This document shows positions 16,704-26,277 of a stretch of 64,000 bases of DNA, in pieces. The DNA is from Knoellia flava TL1 (GTDB lineage: Bacteria; Actinomycetota; Actinomycetes; Actinomycetales; Dermatophilaceae). The DNA is taken from positions 1 through 64,000 of the forward strand of contig NZ_AVPI01000007.1 of NCBI RefSeq assembly GCF_000768675.1. Reading direction: 5' to 3'. The notes below the pieces were generated by a model. That model saw only the letters and a list, made by a program, of their open reading frames with translations. It ran no database searches and was not told where the DNA came from. Position 1 is the first letter of the stretch. Every line of letters begins with the position of its first letter. The position numbers were made by a program, and so were the translations under genes.

Positions 16704-19676
16704 ATGCGCCGGCTCGTGGTTGTGACGCTCACCGCCGTCCTCGGCATCGTGCTGGGCCTCGCCGCAGCCACGCCCGCGCAGGCCGCGTCGGGCTACACCA
16801 TCACCGGTGTCGTCACCGGTCGCGACGCCAGCGGCGCGCTCGTGCCGCTCGACGACGTCTACCTCTACGCCCAGCCGGTCGACTGGCAGGACGACCGCGA
16901 CCACTACGGCACGGCCGACGCCTCGGGCCGCTTCACCATCGACGTCACCAAGCCGGGCGACTACACCCTCTATGCCAACTGCCACACGGGCACGGCCTGC
17001 GCCGACACCTACGCGGCGCAGTACTACGACCAGTCCCCGGGGTGGGGTGACGCCAAGACCATCGTCGTGAGCACGACGAGCCCCACCGCCACCGCCAACG
17101 TCCGGCTGCCGCGCTTCGCCACCGTCAAGGGTCGTGTCACGAGCACCTCCGGCGCGGCCATCCCGGGCATCCGGGTCGAGAGCGTGCCCACGAGCGGTGG
17201 CTCCGTGGTCGGCACCACGACCGACGCGACCGGCGCCTACACCCTCACCAAGGTCGTCCCCGGCGAGGTGAGCATCACCGCCCGCGATGCCGACTGGAAC
17301 ATGCACGCCTGGGACGCCGAGTACTGGGACGGCACATCCGTGAGCACGCCCGACTACCCCTCCCCGGACCCGGTCCTGCCCGAGGGACCCACGGTGACGA
17401 CCGCCAACTTCGAGCTCGCGCCGACGACGGGCTTCTACGGTGAGGCCGTCGACGCGGCCGGCGCTCCGATCCAGGGGGTCCGCTGGGTGACCTACACCCA
17501 CAACGCCGAGACGGGCCAGTGGGAGACCCCGCAGTACGGCCCGCTCATGACCGACGAGAACGGCAGGTTCTTCTGGCGGACCGATGTCGGTGGCCGCTAC
17601 AAGCTCTGCTTCGTCGACGACCACTACGGCCCCGAGGCACCCAACCGCGAGACCCGATACGCCTCGCGCTGCTGGGACAACGCCGCGACGAGCGACACCG
17701 CGACGATCCTCACGCAGCCGACCTCTCCGGCCCAGCGCACCCTGCGCGTCGTCCTGCCCGTGGCCGGCAAGTCGCTCACCGCGAGCGAGCCGTGGGTCGA
17801 CGGTGCGTCCCGGGTCGGCTCCACCCTCACCGCCCACGCCAACGCCTGGGGTCCGTCCGGGGTCCAGCTGACCTACCAATGGGGCTGGTACGACACGACG
17901 AACCGCTGGGCCTTCGTCCCGGTGGCCGGCGCTACCGGCACGACGTTCGTCCCCACCTCCGACCTCGCCGGCAAGCCGGTCGCCGTCCGCGTGACCGGTT
18001 CGCTGTCGGGCTACGTCACGACGACGATGTCGAGCATCGGCTACGAGGTGGGCAAGGGCGTCGCCCTCACCTCGCCCCTTCAGATCTCCGGTAGCGCCGT
18101 CGTCGGGCAGACCCTCACCGCGAACCACGGCACTCCCGTCGGTGGCACAGCGATCGACTACGACGGCTACGAGTGGCGTGCCGACGGTGCGTATGCCGGT
18201 CAGCAGAAGACGCTGACCCTCACCAACGACATGGTCGGCAAGAAGATCAGCGTCCGCTACTACGTCCGCACCGTCACCGGCAACGACGACACGACCTACG
18301 TCGCGAGCGCGGGTCCGGTCACGGCGCAGCTCGGCACGTTGACGGCGCCGACGCCCACGATCACGGGAACCGCCAAGGCGGGCTCGGTGCTCACCGCCGT
18401 CCCCGGGGCCTGGGGCCCTGCGCCGGTCACGCTCACCTACCAGTGGAAGCGGGCGGGCGTCGCCATCACCGGCGCCACCGCGAGCACCTACACGCTCACC
18501 GGGTCCGACACCGGCAAGACGATCACCGTCACCGTCACTGGCACGAAGTCGGGCTACGCGACGGCCGCGAAGACCTCGGCCGCGACCGCCGCCGTCGCGG
18601 CCGGCATGCTCACCGCCCCGACCCCGACGATCAGCGGCACGCGGACGGTCGGCTACACCCTCACCGCCGTCCCCGGCACGTGGGGCCCGGCACCGGTCAC
18701 CCTCGCCTACCAGTGGTTCCGCTCCGGCGTCGCCATCACCGGCGCGACGGCCAGCACCTACGCGCTGACGTCGACCGACATGGGCAAGACGCTGACCGTG
18801 CGCGTCACCGGCAGCAAGACCGGCTACACGAGCGCCGCGAAGACGTCGGCCGCCACGACGACCGTGCTCGGCGCCCTCACCGCCCCGACCCCGACGATCT
18901 CGGGGACCCGGACCGTCGGCTACACCCTCACCGCGGTCCCCGGCACGTGGGGTCCGGCACCGGTCACCCTCGCCTACCAGTGGTTCCGCTATGGCGCCGC
19001 CATCACCGGCGCGACGGCCAGCACCTACAGGCTGACGTCGACCGACATGGGCAAGACGATGACGGTCCGGGTCACGGGCAGCAAGAGTGGCTACATGAGC
19101 GTCGCCAAGACCTCGGGCGCGACCGCGACCGTGCTCGGCGCCCTCACGGCGCCGACCCCGACGGTGAGCGGCACGGTCAAGGCCGGCTACCGGCTCACGG
19201 CCACGCCGGGGACGTGGGGACCCTCCCCGGTCACGCTGACGTACCAGTGGAAGCGGGCCGGCGTCGCCATCACCGGTGCCACCGCGAGCTCCTACGTGCT
19301 CACCGGGTCCGACACCGGGAAGGCGATCACCGTGACCGTCACCGGGACGAAGACCGGCTACATGACCGTGGCCAGGACGTCGGCCGCGACCGCGGCCGTC
19401 GCCGCGGGGACGCTCACCACCGCGACCCCGACGATCAGCGGCACGCGGACCGTCGGCTCGAGGCTCACCGCCGTGCCCGGGACCTGGGGCCCGGCACCGG
19501 TCACCCTGAGGTACCAGTGGTACCGATCGGGCGTCGCGATCTCCGGTGCGACGGCCAGCACCTACGTCCTCACGACGACCGACCGCACCAGGACGATGAC
19601 GGTCCGGGTCACGGGGAGCAAGACCGGCTACACCAGCGTCACGAAGACGTCGGCCGCCACGGCGACGATCACGTGA
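16704..19676 (+). CDS. Large secreted protein: carboxypeptidase-regulatory-like and tandem Ig-like repeats
   Basis: A 990-aa exported protein. The signal peptide (1-27, TPAQA cleavage) is followed by two or three CarboxypepD_reg-like beta domains (about 30-340, including TSSGAAIPGIRV and DATGAYTLTKV). A transition region follows. Then come five near-identical units of about 89 residues with the pattern TAPTPTISG, GTWGPAPVTL and YQW, typical of actinobacterial surface proteins. ATG 16704 is chosen because GAGGAGG lies 5 nt upstream and it opens the signal peptide. No enzyme motif or sortase signal is seen. A cell-surface or secreted scaffold role is inferred. Confidence 0.78.
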   Translation: MRRLVVVTLTAVLGIVLGLAAATPAQAASGYTITGVVTGRDASGALVPLDDVYLYAQPVDWQDDRDHYGTADASGRFTIDVTKPGDYTLYANCHTGTACADTYAAQYYDQSPGWGDAKTIVVSTTSPTATANVRLPRFATVKGRVTSTSGAAIPGIRVESVPTSGGSVVGTTTDATGAYTLTKVVPGEVSITARDADWNMHAWDAEYWDGTSVSTPDYPSPDPVLPEGPTVTTANFELAPTTGFYGEAVDAAGAPIQGVRWVTYTHNAETGQWETPQYGPLMTDENGRFFWRTDVGGRYKLCFVDDHYGPEAPNRETRYASRCWDNAATSDTATILTQPTSPAQRTLRVVLPVAGKSLTASEPWVDGASRVGSTLTAHANAWGPSGVQLTYQWGWYDTTNRWAFVPVAGATGTTFVPTSDLAGKPVAVRVTGSLSGYVTTTMSSIGYEVGKGVALTSPLQISGSAVVGQTLTANHGTPVGGTAIDYDGYEWRADGAYAGQQKTLTLTNDMVGKKISVRYYVRTVTGNDDTTYVASAGPVTAQLGTLTAPTPTITGTAKAGSVLTAVPGAWGPAPVTLTYQWKRAGVAITGATASTYTLTGSDTGKTITVTVTGTKSGYATAAKTSAATAAVAAGMLTAPTPTISGTRTVGYTLTAVPGTWGPAPVTLAYQWFRSGVAITGATASTYALTSTDMGKTLTVRVTGSKTGYTSAAKTSAATTTVLGALTAPTPTISGTRTVGYTLTAVPGTWGPAPVTLAYQWFRYGAAITGATASTYRLTSTDMGKTMTVRVTGSKSGYMSVAKTSGATATVLGALTAPTPTVSGTVKAGYRLTATPGTWGPSPVTLTYQWKRAGVAITGATASSYVLTGSDTGKAITVTVTGTKTGYMTVARTSAATAAVAAGTLTTATPTISGTRTVGSRLTAVPGTWGPAPVTLRYQWYRSGVAISGATASTYVLTTTDRTRTMTVRVTGSKTGYTSVTKTSAATATIT
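18339..19676 (+). repeat. Five tandem units of 264-270 bp inside the secreted protein gene
   Basis: Units begin at 18339, 18609, 18876, 19143 and 19413. They are similar at the DNA level, especially units 2 and 3, with a whole number of codons each. This is a substrate for copy-number change by recombination. Confidence 0.85.
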
Positions 19677-19707
19677 CCGGATCCGGGTGAGGCACCCGGC
19701 AACGAGG

Positions 19708-19739
19708 GAGAGGGCCCGACCGCATGGTCGGGCCCTCTC
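19708..19739 (+). terminator. Terminator of the large secreted protein gene
   Basis: Perfect 14-bp arms (19708-19721 and 19726-19739) enclose a GCAT loop, 31 nt after the stop and before the convergent lysG-like gene. Confidence 0.8.
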
Positions 19740-19796
19740 CGGCTCTCCCGAGAGATGGCGTCCCCGGGATGGCCGCGCCTCGGAGGTGAGGGGACG

Positions 19797-20663
19797 TCAG
19801 CGGCGCGGCGCATGGGCACGCACGGTTTCGGTGAGCCGGTCGACGAGCGGTGAGCGCAGCCGCCACGCCTGCCAGTGCAGCGGCACGTCGACGTGCTCGC
19901 GAGCGCCGAGCCGGACCAGGACGCCCGACTCGAGGTCCGCCCGGCACTGGGCCTCCGGCAACGCACCCCACCCGAGCCCGGCGCGCACCGCCTCGGCGAA
20001 GCCCTCGGACGACGGCACCCGGGAGGTGGGTGGCTGCGCGTCGGCTCCGATCCCGTGGCGGCGCAGCACTCCTCGCTGCACGTCGTCGTGCTCGTTGAAC
20101 TGCAGGGCCGGCATCCGTGCCCAGTCGACGCCCCGACCGTGCGAGAACCGCTCCCGCAGGGCCGGTGTCGCGACCGGCAGGTAGCGCATCACCCCGATCC
20201 GCTCGACCGAGCAGCCCTGCACCGCAGTGGGACTCGAGGTCACCGCGCCGAGGACGGTGCCCGCCCGGAGCAGCTCGTGGCTGTGCCCCTCGTCCTCGAC
20301 GTGGAGGTGCAGGACGACGCCCTCCCAGCCGGCCACCTCGCGCAGGACGTCGACGAACCACGTCGCGAGCGAGTCGGCGTTGACGACGACCGAGAGCTCG
20401 CGCGTCGTCGCTGCGTCGTCGAGGGCGGCGCGGGCCTCGCGCTCGAGCAAGTCCTGCTGCCGGGCCAGGCGGACGAGCACCTCACCGGCCTCGGTCGCCT
20501 CGCAGGGCAGGCCGCGCCGGACCACGACCCGGCCGAGGGAGTGCTCGAGCGCCTTGATCCGCTGGCTCACCGCCGAGGGTGTGACGTGCAGCCGGCGGGC
20601 AGCCGCCTCGAACGTCCCCTCGTCGACGACGGCGAGGAGGGCCCGGAGCTGGTCGGTCTGCAC
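19797..20663 (-). CDS. lysG: LysR-family regulator, LysG/ArgP type
   Basis: A 288-aa LysR-type regulator. The N-terminal winged HTH (about 2-60: LRALLAVVDEGTFEAAARRLHVTPSAVSQRI in segments) is followed by the effector domain. The ArgP/LysG subfamily activates a basic amino-acid exporter when lysine or arginine accumulates. It faces a lysE-type exporter gene 86 bp away, the classic lysG-lysE layout. Confidence 0.9.
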   Translation of the reverse strand: MQTDQLRALLAVVDEGTFEAAARRLHVTPSAVSQRIKALEHSLGRVVVRRGLPCEATEAGEVLVRLARQQDLLEREARAALDDAATTRELSVVVNADSLATWFVDVLREVAGWEGVVLHLHVEDEGHSHELLRAGTVLGAVTSSPTAVQGCSVERIGVMRYLPVATPALRERFSHGRGVDWARMPALQFNEHDDVQRGVLRRHGIGADAQPPTSRVPSSEGFAEAVRAGLGWGALPEAQCRADLESGVLVRLGAREHVDVPLHWQAWRLRSPLVDRLTETVRAHAPRR

Positions 20664-20696
20664 CTCTCCAACCTAGATGAAGCCAGACTAAGGAAC

Positions 20697-20725
20697 CCCG
20701 TGAATCCTTCGCTGGCCTTCACGGG
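20697..20725. promoter_or_regulatory. Inverted repeat in the lysG-lysE intergenic region
   Basis: Arms CCCGTGAA (20697) and TTCACGGG (20718) are separated by 13 nt. The repeat lies 24 nt upstream of the exporter start, in the 86-bp divergent promoter region. It is a candidate regulator site or 5'-UTR hairpin. Confidence 0.5.
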
Positions 20726-20749
20726 CGATCACGCCTAGCGTCGGAGGCG

Positions 20750-21361
20750 ATGAACACCACGATCCTCACCGCCGTCCTCAGCGGCCTCGTCTCGGGCCTC
20801 TCGCTCATCATCGCCATCGGCGCCCAGAACGCCTTCGTCCTGCGACAGGGAATCGCGCGCGACCGCGTCGGCGTCGTCGTCGCGATCTGCGCGGTCAGCG
20901 ACCTCCTGCTCATCGTCGCGGGAGTCGCGGGCGTCGGCGCGCTCGTCGACAACCACCCCGGCCTGCTGCGCGTCATCACCGGCGCCGGTGCGGCCTACCT
21001 CGTCTGGTTCGGCATCCGCTCCCTGCTGTCCGCGCGCCACCCGCAGGCGCTCACCACCGGGTCGGCGGCCGGCGGGTCCGCGGCACTCACTGCGGTCGCG
21101 CTCACGTGGCTCAACCCGCACGTCTACCTCGACACCGTCCTCATGCTCGGCAACCTCAGCGCCTCCCACGGGACGACGGGGCGGTGGTGGTTCGGCGTGG
21201 GCGCCGGGGTCGCCAGCCTCCTGTGGTTCCCGACCCTTGGGTATGCCGCGCACCTTGCGTCCCGCTGGCTCGCCCGCCCCCGGGTCTGGCAGGTGATCGA
21301 GGTGCTCATCGGGTTCGTCATGTTCGCCCTGGCCGCGATGCTGCTTCGCTCGACCTTCTGA
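20750..21361 (+). CDS. lysE: LysE-family amino-acid exporter
   Basis: A 203-aa inner-membrane protein with about six hydrophobic helices. The family signature GAQNAFVLRQG is at about 24-34, and LTWLNPHVYLDTV is characteristic of LysE/ArgO exporters. It exports L-lysine and/or L-arginine. Divergent from its probable activator. The ATG at 20750 gives a full-length protein. Confidence 0.93.
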   Translation: MNTTILTAVLSGLVSGLSLIIAIGAQNAFVLRQGIARDRVGVVVAICAVSDLLLIVAGVAGVGALVDNHPGLLRVITGAGAAYLVWFGIRSLLSARHPQALTTGSAAGGSAALTAVALTWLNPHVYLDTVLMLGNLSASHGTTGRWWFGVGAGVASLLWFPTLGYAAHLASRWLARPRVWQVIEVLIGFVMFALAAMLLRSTF

Positions 21362-21394
21362 CGCAGCCGCCCCGTCTCTGGGAGCGTTGGGGAC

Positions 21395-21829
21395 ATGGAC
21401 TTCGAGGCCAGGGTGTCGACGACCGGTGACACGTCGGTGGGGGAGGCCGCGCCGGTCGTCGTCGAGTTCCGCAACCGCCACACGGGGCAGCACCACGAGC
21501 TCGGCCTCGAGGAGATCACCGGCGGGCACGTTCTCCACCTCGCCATCGCCGCCTGCGTCTCGAACGACCTCTTCCGGGAGGGCAAGGCGCGCGGCATCAG
21601 GCTGACGACGGTCCGCGTCACCGCGGGTGGCGGGTTCGAAGGGCACCCGTGCCGTTCGACCGGGGTCCACTACGCCGTCGAGCTCGAGGGCGAGGCGACC
21701 GAGGCCGACCTCCGGGAGCTCCTCGCGCACGTCGAGGACGTCGCCGAGATCCCGTCCGTCCTGCGCCACGGCGCCACCGTCCGGCTCTCCTCCGCGGTGG
21801 TCAGGTCCACCGGGACCACGTCCACCTGA
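21395..21829 (+). CDS. OsmC family protein
   Basis: A 144-aa OsmC/Ohr-fold protein. The two redox cysteines are in IAACVSNDLF and GHPCRS. Members reduce organic hydroperoxides using thiol donors; others bind small ligands. It lies 33 nt after lysE but has no evident functional link to it. Confidence 0.82.
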   Translation: MDFEARVSTTGDTSVGEAAPVVVEFRNRHTGQHHELGLEEITGGHVLHLAIAACVSNDLFREGKARGIRLTTVRVTAGGGFEGHPCRSTGVHYAVELEGEATEADLRELLAHVEDVAEIPSVLRHGATVRLSSAVVRSTGTTST

Positions 21830-21993
21830 CCCACCCGGTCGCACGAGCGGAGCCCGTTCGAGGGGGTTCGGGGCGAACGGCATACGGCGGAGGTTGCGGT
21901 TCGGGCCAAAGCGATGACGGGACCGGCGATGGCGGCGCATCATGGAAGGCGTGGGGCCTCGCGCCCGCCGACGGCTCCGCGCTGGAGGTTGTC

Positions 21994-23316
21994 ATGGGAC
22001 CCACACGAAGGCTCGCGGCCGGAGTGACCACGGCGCTCGCGGCGCTGGCGATCGGCATCATGGCGCCGACACCGGCACAGGCCGATCCGGCCACGCCTGC
22101 TGCCTACCCGAGCGCCTCGTCGGCGACGCGCATCTCGGGCTCCTTCTTCGACACGTGCACGGCGCCGTCGCTGACGGCTCTCGCCGCTTGGCGGGGGCGG
22201 TCGCCCTACACCGGCGTCAACATCTACTTCGGTGGTCGCAACCGTGGGTGCGCACAGCCGAACCTCACGGCGCCATGGGTGCGCAGCGCTACGGCCGCCG
22301 GATGGTCGCTGGTGCCGACCTACTTCGGCGACCAGCCCTTCTGCGTCTTCGGTTCCAAGCCCTACCGCTACGCGGCGAGCGGCGCGGCCGCACGAGGGGC
22401 GGCGGACGGCGCGGACGCCGTGGCGAAGGCTCGGTCCCTCGGCCTCCTGCCCGGCAGTGCGCTCTATGCCGACGTCGAGCACTACGACCGGGCGGCCGCG
22501 GGGTGCACGACGGCGGTGCGGACCTATGTGTCCGAGTGGACGCGCGCCCTGCACAGGGCGGGGTTCCTCGCGGGGATCTACGCCCACCAGGACTCCGGTG
22601 TGCGCGACCTCGCCGCGTCCTACCTCTCGACGACCCTCGCGCGCCCCGACGCGATCTGGATGGCGCGGTGGGACAACGTCGCGACGACGACGAACTGGCC
22701 CACGGCCGGCAACACGCTCTGGGCCGAGTGGCAGCGCGCGAAGCAGTACCGCGGTGACCACCTTGAGACGTGGGGCGGCGTGACGATGAACGTCGACAGC
22801 GACATCATCCGCGGCCCCGTTGCGACGGTGCTCCGTCCCTATCGGGTCACGAGCTCGGGCGTCCTCAACGTGAGAAGCGGACCGTCGAGCGCCTATCCGG
22901 TCATCGGGACGCTGGCGCCCGGATCCGTCGTCTCGCTCATCTGCCAGGCGCGGGGGCAGACGGTGGGCACGACGTCGGTGTGGGACCGGATCAGCAACGG
23001 CGGCTTCGTGTCGGACCGCTATGTGTCCACACCCTCGAGCACGACGTTCAGCGCGCCCCTTCAGCGCTGCTCGTCCCCGGGCCAGGTCACCATCTCGACC
23101 CCGGTCAACACCCGCTCCGGACCCGGGACCTCGTATGCCGTCAGCGGCTCGCTCCAGGGAGGTGCGCTCGCCTGGGTCGCCTGCCAGAAGGCAGGCACCC
23201 TCGTGGGGTCGACCCGTGTGTGGAACCAGCTCGTCGACGGGAGGTGGATGAGCGACTACTACGTGTCGAACGCATCGAACACGACCTACAGCTCGCCGGT
23301 GCCGCGGTGTCCATGA
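21994..23316 (+). CDS. Secreted DUF1906 glycosidase-like protein with two SH3b domains
   Basis: A 440-aa exported protein. The signal peptide (about 1-30, TPAQA) precedes a DUF1906 domain (about 45-275), a TIM-barrel type related to GH25-like lysozymes. It shows FDTCTAPS, YFGGRNRG, YADVEHYD (possible acidic catalytic residues) and WMARWDN. Two bacterial SH3 domains follow, each with an N(V/T)RSGPS/GTSY motif, probably for cell-wall binding. Peptidoglycan hydrolysis is likely but not shown. ATG 21994 has GGAGG upstream. Confidence 0.82.
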   Translation: MGPTRRLAAGVTTALAALAIGIMAPTPAQADPATPAAYPSASSATRISGSFFDTCTAPSLTALAAWRGRSPYTGVNIYFGGRNRGCAQPNLTAPWVRSATAAGWSLVPTYFGDQPFCVFGSKPYRYAASGAAARGAADGADAVAKARSLGLLPGSALYADVEHYDRAAAGCTTAVRTYVSEWTRALHRAGFLAGIYAHQDSGVRDLAASYLSTTLARPDAIWMARWDNVATTTNWPTAGNTLWAEWQRAKQYRGDHLETWGGVTMNVDSDIIRGPVATVLRPYRVTSSGVLNVRSGPSSAYPVIGTLAPGSVVSLICQARGQTVGTTSVWDRISNGGFVSDRYVSTPSSTTFSAPLQRCSSPGQVTISTPVNTRSGPGTSYAVSGSLQGGALAWVACQKAGTLVGSTRVWNQLVDGRWMSDYYVSNASNTTYSSPVPRCP

Positions 23317-23349
23317 CGGTGGAGAGGGCCGGGGTGGCATCCTCGCTCC

Positions 23350-23739
23350 ATGGCCATCGACCCGAGCGCGCTGTCCGACGAGGCCTTCGACTTCCTCACG
23401 GAGCGGCACCTCGCGACGCTCACGACGCTGCGCCGTGACGGTTCACCGCACGTCGTCCCCGTGGGGTTCACGTGGGACGCGGTCGCCGGCGTCGTCCGGG
23501 TCATCACGAGCGGCCCGTCGCAGAAGGCCCGCAACGCCGCCCGCGGTGGCCGGGCCGTGGTCTGCCAGGTGGAGGGCCGTCGCTGGCTCGCCCTCGAGGG
23601 ACCCTCGCGCGTGCTCACCGACGCGGCCGCCGTCGCCGATGCCGTGGAGAGGTATGCCGTCCGCTACCGGCAGCCGCGCGTCAACCCCGAGCGCGTCGTC
23701 GTCGAGATCGCGGTCGACCGGGTCCTCGGCAACGTCTGA
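23350..23739 (+). CDS. PPOX-class flavin/F420-dependent protein
   Basis: A 129-aa split-barrel protein of the pyridoxamine-5'-phosphate oxidase-like family. LATLTTLRRDGSPHVVPVGFTWD and VITSGPSQKARNAARGGRAVV are typical of the small actinobacterial F420- or FMN-binding type (TIGR03618-like). A role as redox enzyme on an unknown substrate is inferred. It is alone between a secreted protein and a glycosyltransferase operon. Confidence 0.82.
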   Translation: MAIDPSALSDEAFDFLTERHLATLTTLRRDGSPHVVPVGFTWDAVAGVVRVITSGPSQKARNAARGGRAVVCQVEGRRWLALEGPSRVLTDAAAVADAVERYAVRYRQPRVNPERVVVEIAVDRVLGNV

Positions 23740-23820
23740 CCGGCCCCGGTCGGGCAGCGCGACATGGCCCGGTCGGAGGGGTTTGGGCCACGCGGCACCG
23801 GGAAGGAGGTGCGCGAGGAG

Positions 23821-24018
23821 ATGCCCATGAACCACAGCACATCGCACCTGCAGCCCGACGGCACGACGTTTCCCCCGGTGACACCGGACCCGCCCCCGCC
23901 CCCGGGCTGGGTCGACCCGCTCGCGCCCCTCGAGGGCGAGGCCGAGGTAGCGGTGGACACCGCCGAGGACGACACGTCCACGTCCGGTGGTGAGCATCGA
24001 GCGGGACCGGGGGCGTGA
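23821..24018 (+). CDS. Small Pro/Asp-rich protein upstream of the glycosyltransferase operon
   Basis: A 65-aa candidate starting at ATG 23821, with AAGGAGG and GAGGAG upstream. It has a Pro-rich centre (TPDPPPPPGW) and an acidic end and stops 3 nt before the next GTG. No homologous family is recognised. The good ribosome-binding region and tight spacing support it, but composition alone could produce such an ORF. Confidence 0.4.
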   Translation: MPMNHSTSHLQPDGTTFPPVTPDPPPPPGWVDPLAPLEGEAEVAVDTAEDDTSTSGGEHRAGPGA

Positions 24019-24021
24019 CCC

Positions 24022-26277
24022 GTGCGCATCGCGATCCTCTCGACCTACCCGCCCCGCCACTGCGGACTCGCCACCTTCACGACCGACCTGCGCCGCGCCA
24101 TGCTCGAGGCCGACTCCTCGGCGGAGGTGCTCGTCGTGCCGGTCCTCGACGACGACGCGTCGCCCTCCACCGGTGGTGAGGTCCTCTTCACCCTGCGCCA
24201 GCACGCACGGGGCGACTACGCCGCGGCCGCCCGCCGCCTCGACGAGAGCGCGGTCGACGTGGTCCTCGTCGAGCACGAGTTCGGCATCTTCGGCGGCGAG
24301 AGTGGCAGCCACCTCGTGGACCTCCTCGACCACCTCGCCGTTCCCCATGTCGTCACCCTCCACACGCTCCTCCTCGACCCGAGCCCGAGCCAGCGCGAGG
24401 TCCTCCAGCGGGTCGTCGCCCGCGCTTCACAGGTCACCGTCTTCACGGCGCTCGCCCGCGACCAGCTCGTGCGCAGCGGGCTGGTCGAGTGGAACCGGGT
24501 GGCGGTGCTGACCCACGGCGCCCCCGAGCCGCTCCGGCCCTCGCCGGCCGGTCGCCGCGACACCCCCGGCCCGGGACCCGGACTGCCCGAGCTGGCACCC
24601 CACAGCGGTCGTCGGGTCCTCTCGACGTTCGGCCTGCTGTCGCCGAGCAAGGGGCTCGACGTCGCCGTCCGCGGCCTCCGGACCGTCGTCGACGCCCACC
24701 CCGACGTGCTCTACGTCATCGCCGGCCGGACCCACCCGGAGGTCGTCCGGCGCGAGGGGGAGCGGCACCGCGAGGACCTGCGACACCTCGTCTCGGAGCT
24801 CCGCCTCGAGGACCACGTGCTCTTCGTCGACCGCTACCTCGCCGACGACGAGATCCGCTCCCTCCTTGACCGCACCGAGGTCTTCATCACGCCCTACCGC
24901 CACGAGGAGCAGGTGGTGTCGGGGGTGCTCACCTTCGCCCTCGTCGCGGGCTGCCCCGTGGTGTCGACGCCCTACTTCTATGCCACCGAGCTGCTCTCCG
25001 ACGGTGCCGGGAGGCTCGTCGGCTTCGACGACCACGAGGCCATGGGACAGGCCGTGGCCGACCTGCTCGCGGACCGGAACGCGCTCGCGGAGGCCGAGCG
25101 GACGGCATACCGGACCGGCAGCCAGCTCACGTGGCCTGAGGTCGGCCGCGAGACGCTCAAGGTGCTCGCGGCAGCCACCTCGCCTGCGCGCGAGCCGGTT
25201 CCGGCGCCACCACTCACGCACCTCGAGCGCCTCGTCGACGAGGGCGGCATCGTGCAGCACGCCGTCGGCACCGAGCCGGACCGCTCGACCGGCTACTGCG
25301 TCGACGACGTGGCGCGTCTCGCGATCGTCGCCGACGGTCTCGTCCGACGTGGACACGATGACGCCGACACGCTGTCGCGAACCGTGGCGCGCAGCCTCGG
25401 CTTCCTCGCTGACGCCCGGGACGCGACGCCGGGCAGCCTGCACAACTTCGCCGACGCCGACGGCCGGTGGCTGGACGAGCCGCACACGGGCGACCACGTC
25501 GGGCGTGCCGTGTGGGCGCTCGGGTCGGTCGGGTCCGGCCGCGGCGAGACCGCCGCGCGGAGCAGGGAGCTGCTGGGCGAGCTCGTCGCCTCCGGACTCG
25601 AGCCCCTGCATCCGCGAACCGCCGCGTATGCCGTCCTCGGGCTCAGCGCGCTGCCTCGCCACCACCTCGGCGACAGTGCTCGTCGCCTGCTCCGACGGCT
25701 CTCGGACGACCTCGCGGACCTCCTGCGCACCACCGCCACCGAGGACTGGACGTGGTTCGAGGACACGCTGACCTATGACAACGCCAGGCTGCCCCAGGCG
25801 CTGGTGTGTGCCGGGTCGGCGCAGCGCGACGCGGAGCAGCTGAGGCTCGGACTCGCCGCGCTGGAGTGGTATGCCGGCCAGTGCGCGGTGGACTCCGGAG
25901 TCGTCGTCACCGTCGGGAACCGTTGGCGCAGGCGTGGATCCGCACCGGCGGACCTCCCGACCCTCGCTCGCAGCAAGGCGTGGGACGAGGGAGACGAGCA
26001 GCCGCTGGAGGCCGCGGCCCTCGTCGAGGCCTGCGTCGCCGCCTACCGGGCGACCGGCTCGCCGGTCCACGCCCGCCAAGCCCGCCGTGCCTTCGCGTGG
26101 TTCCACGGCCGCAACCGCTGGGGGCAGGTGCTCGTCGACGCGGTCGACGGCGGCTGCCATGACGGTGTCGGACCCCACGGTCTCAACCCCAACATGGGAG
26201 CGGAGTCGACGCTCGCGCACCTCCAGGCCTGGCTCGCGCTCGACTCCGTGGACCTCCTGCCGACCGGCTCGGGATGA
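24022..26277 (+). CDS. GT4 glycosyltransferase fused to a helical (alpha/alpha barrel-like) domain
   Basis: A 751-aa two-part protein. Residues 1-375 form a GT-B glycosyltransferase of family GT4, starting RIAILSTYPPRHCGLATF. It has the donor-site region GLLSPSKGLD and ITPYRHEEQVVSGVL. Residues about 390-745 are helical, with GYCVDDVARLAIV, HNFADADGRW, DWTWFEDTLTYDNARLPQAL and SKAWDEGDEQPLEAA. This second part resembles six-hairpin glycosidase-like domains found behind GT4 enzymes. It overlaps the next GT4 gene by 4 nt (ATGA), and a GH130 enzyme follows. The operon probably builds or recycles a mannose-type glycan; substrate unknown. Confidence 0.8.
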   Translation: MRIAILSTYPPRHCGLATFTTDLRRAMLEADSSAEVLVVPVLDDDASPSTGGEVLFTLRQHARGDYAAAARRLDESAVDVVLVEHEFGIFGGESGSHLVDLLDHLAVPHVVTLHTLLLDPSPSQREVLQRVVARASQVTVFTALARDQLVRSGLVEWNRVAVLTHGAPEPLRPSPAGRRDTPGPGPGLPELAPHSGRRVLSTFGLLSPSKGLDVAVRGLRTVVDAHPDVLYVIAGRTHPEVVRREGERHREDLRHLVSELRLEDHVLFVDRYLADDEIRSLLDRTEVFITPYRHEEQVVSGVLTFALVAGCPVVSTPYFYATELLSDGAGRLVGFDDHEAMGQAVADLLADRNALAEAERTAYRTGSQLTWPEVGRETLKVLAAATSPAREPVPAPPLTHLERLVDEGGIVQHAVGTEPDRSTGYCVDDVARLAIVADGLVRRGHDDADTLSRTVARSLGFLADARDATPGSLHNFADADGRWLDEPHTGDHVGRAVWALGSVGSGRGETAARSRELLGELVASGLEPLHPRTAAYAVLGLSALPRHHLGDSARRLLRRLSDDLADLLRTTATEDWTWFEDTLTYDNARLPQALVCAGSAQRDAEQLRLGLAALEWYAGQCAVDSGVVVTVGNRWRRRGSAPADLPTLARSKAWDEGDEQPLEAAALVEACVAAYRATGSPVHARQARRAFAWFHGRNRWGQVLVDAVDGGCHDGVGPHGLNPNMGAESTLAHLQAWLALDSVDLLPTGSG

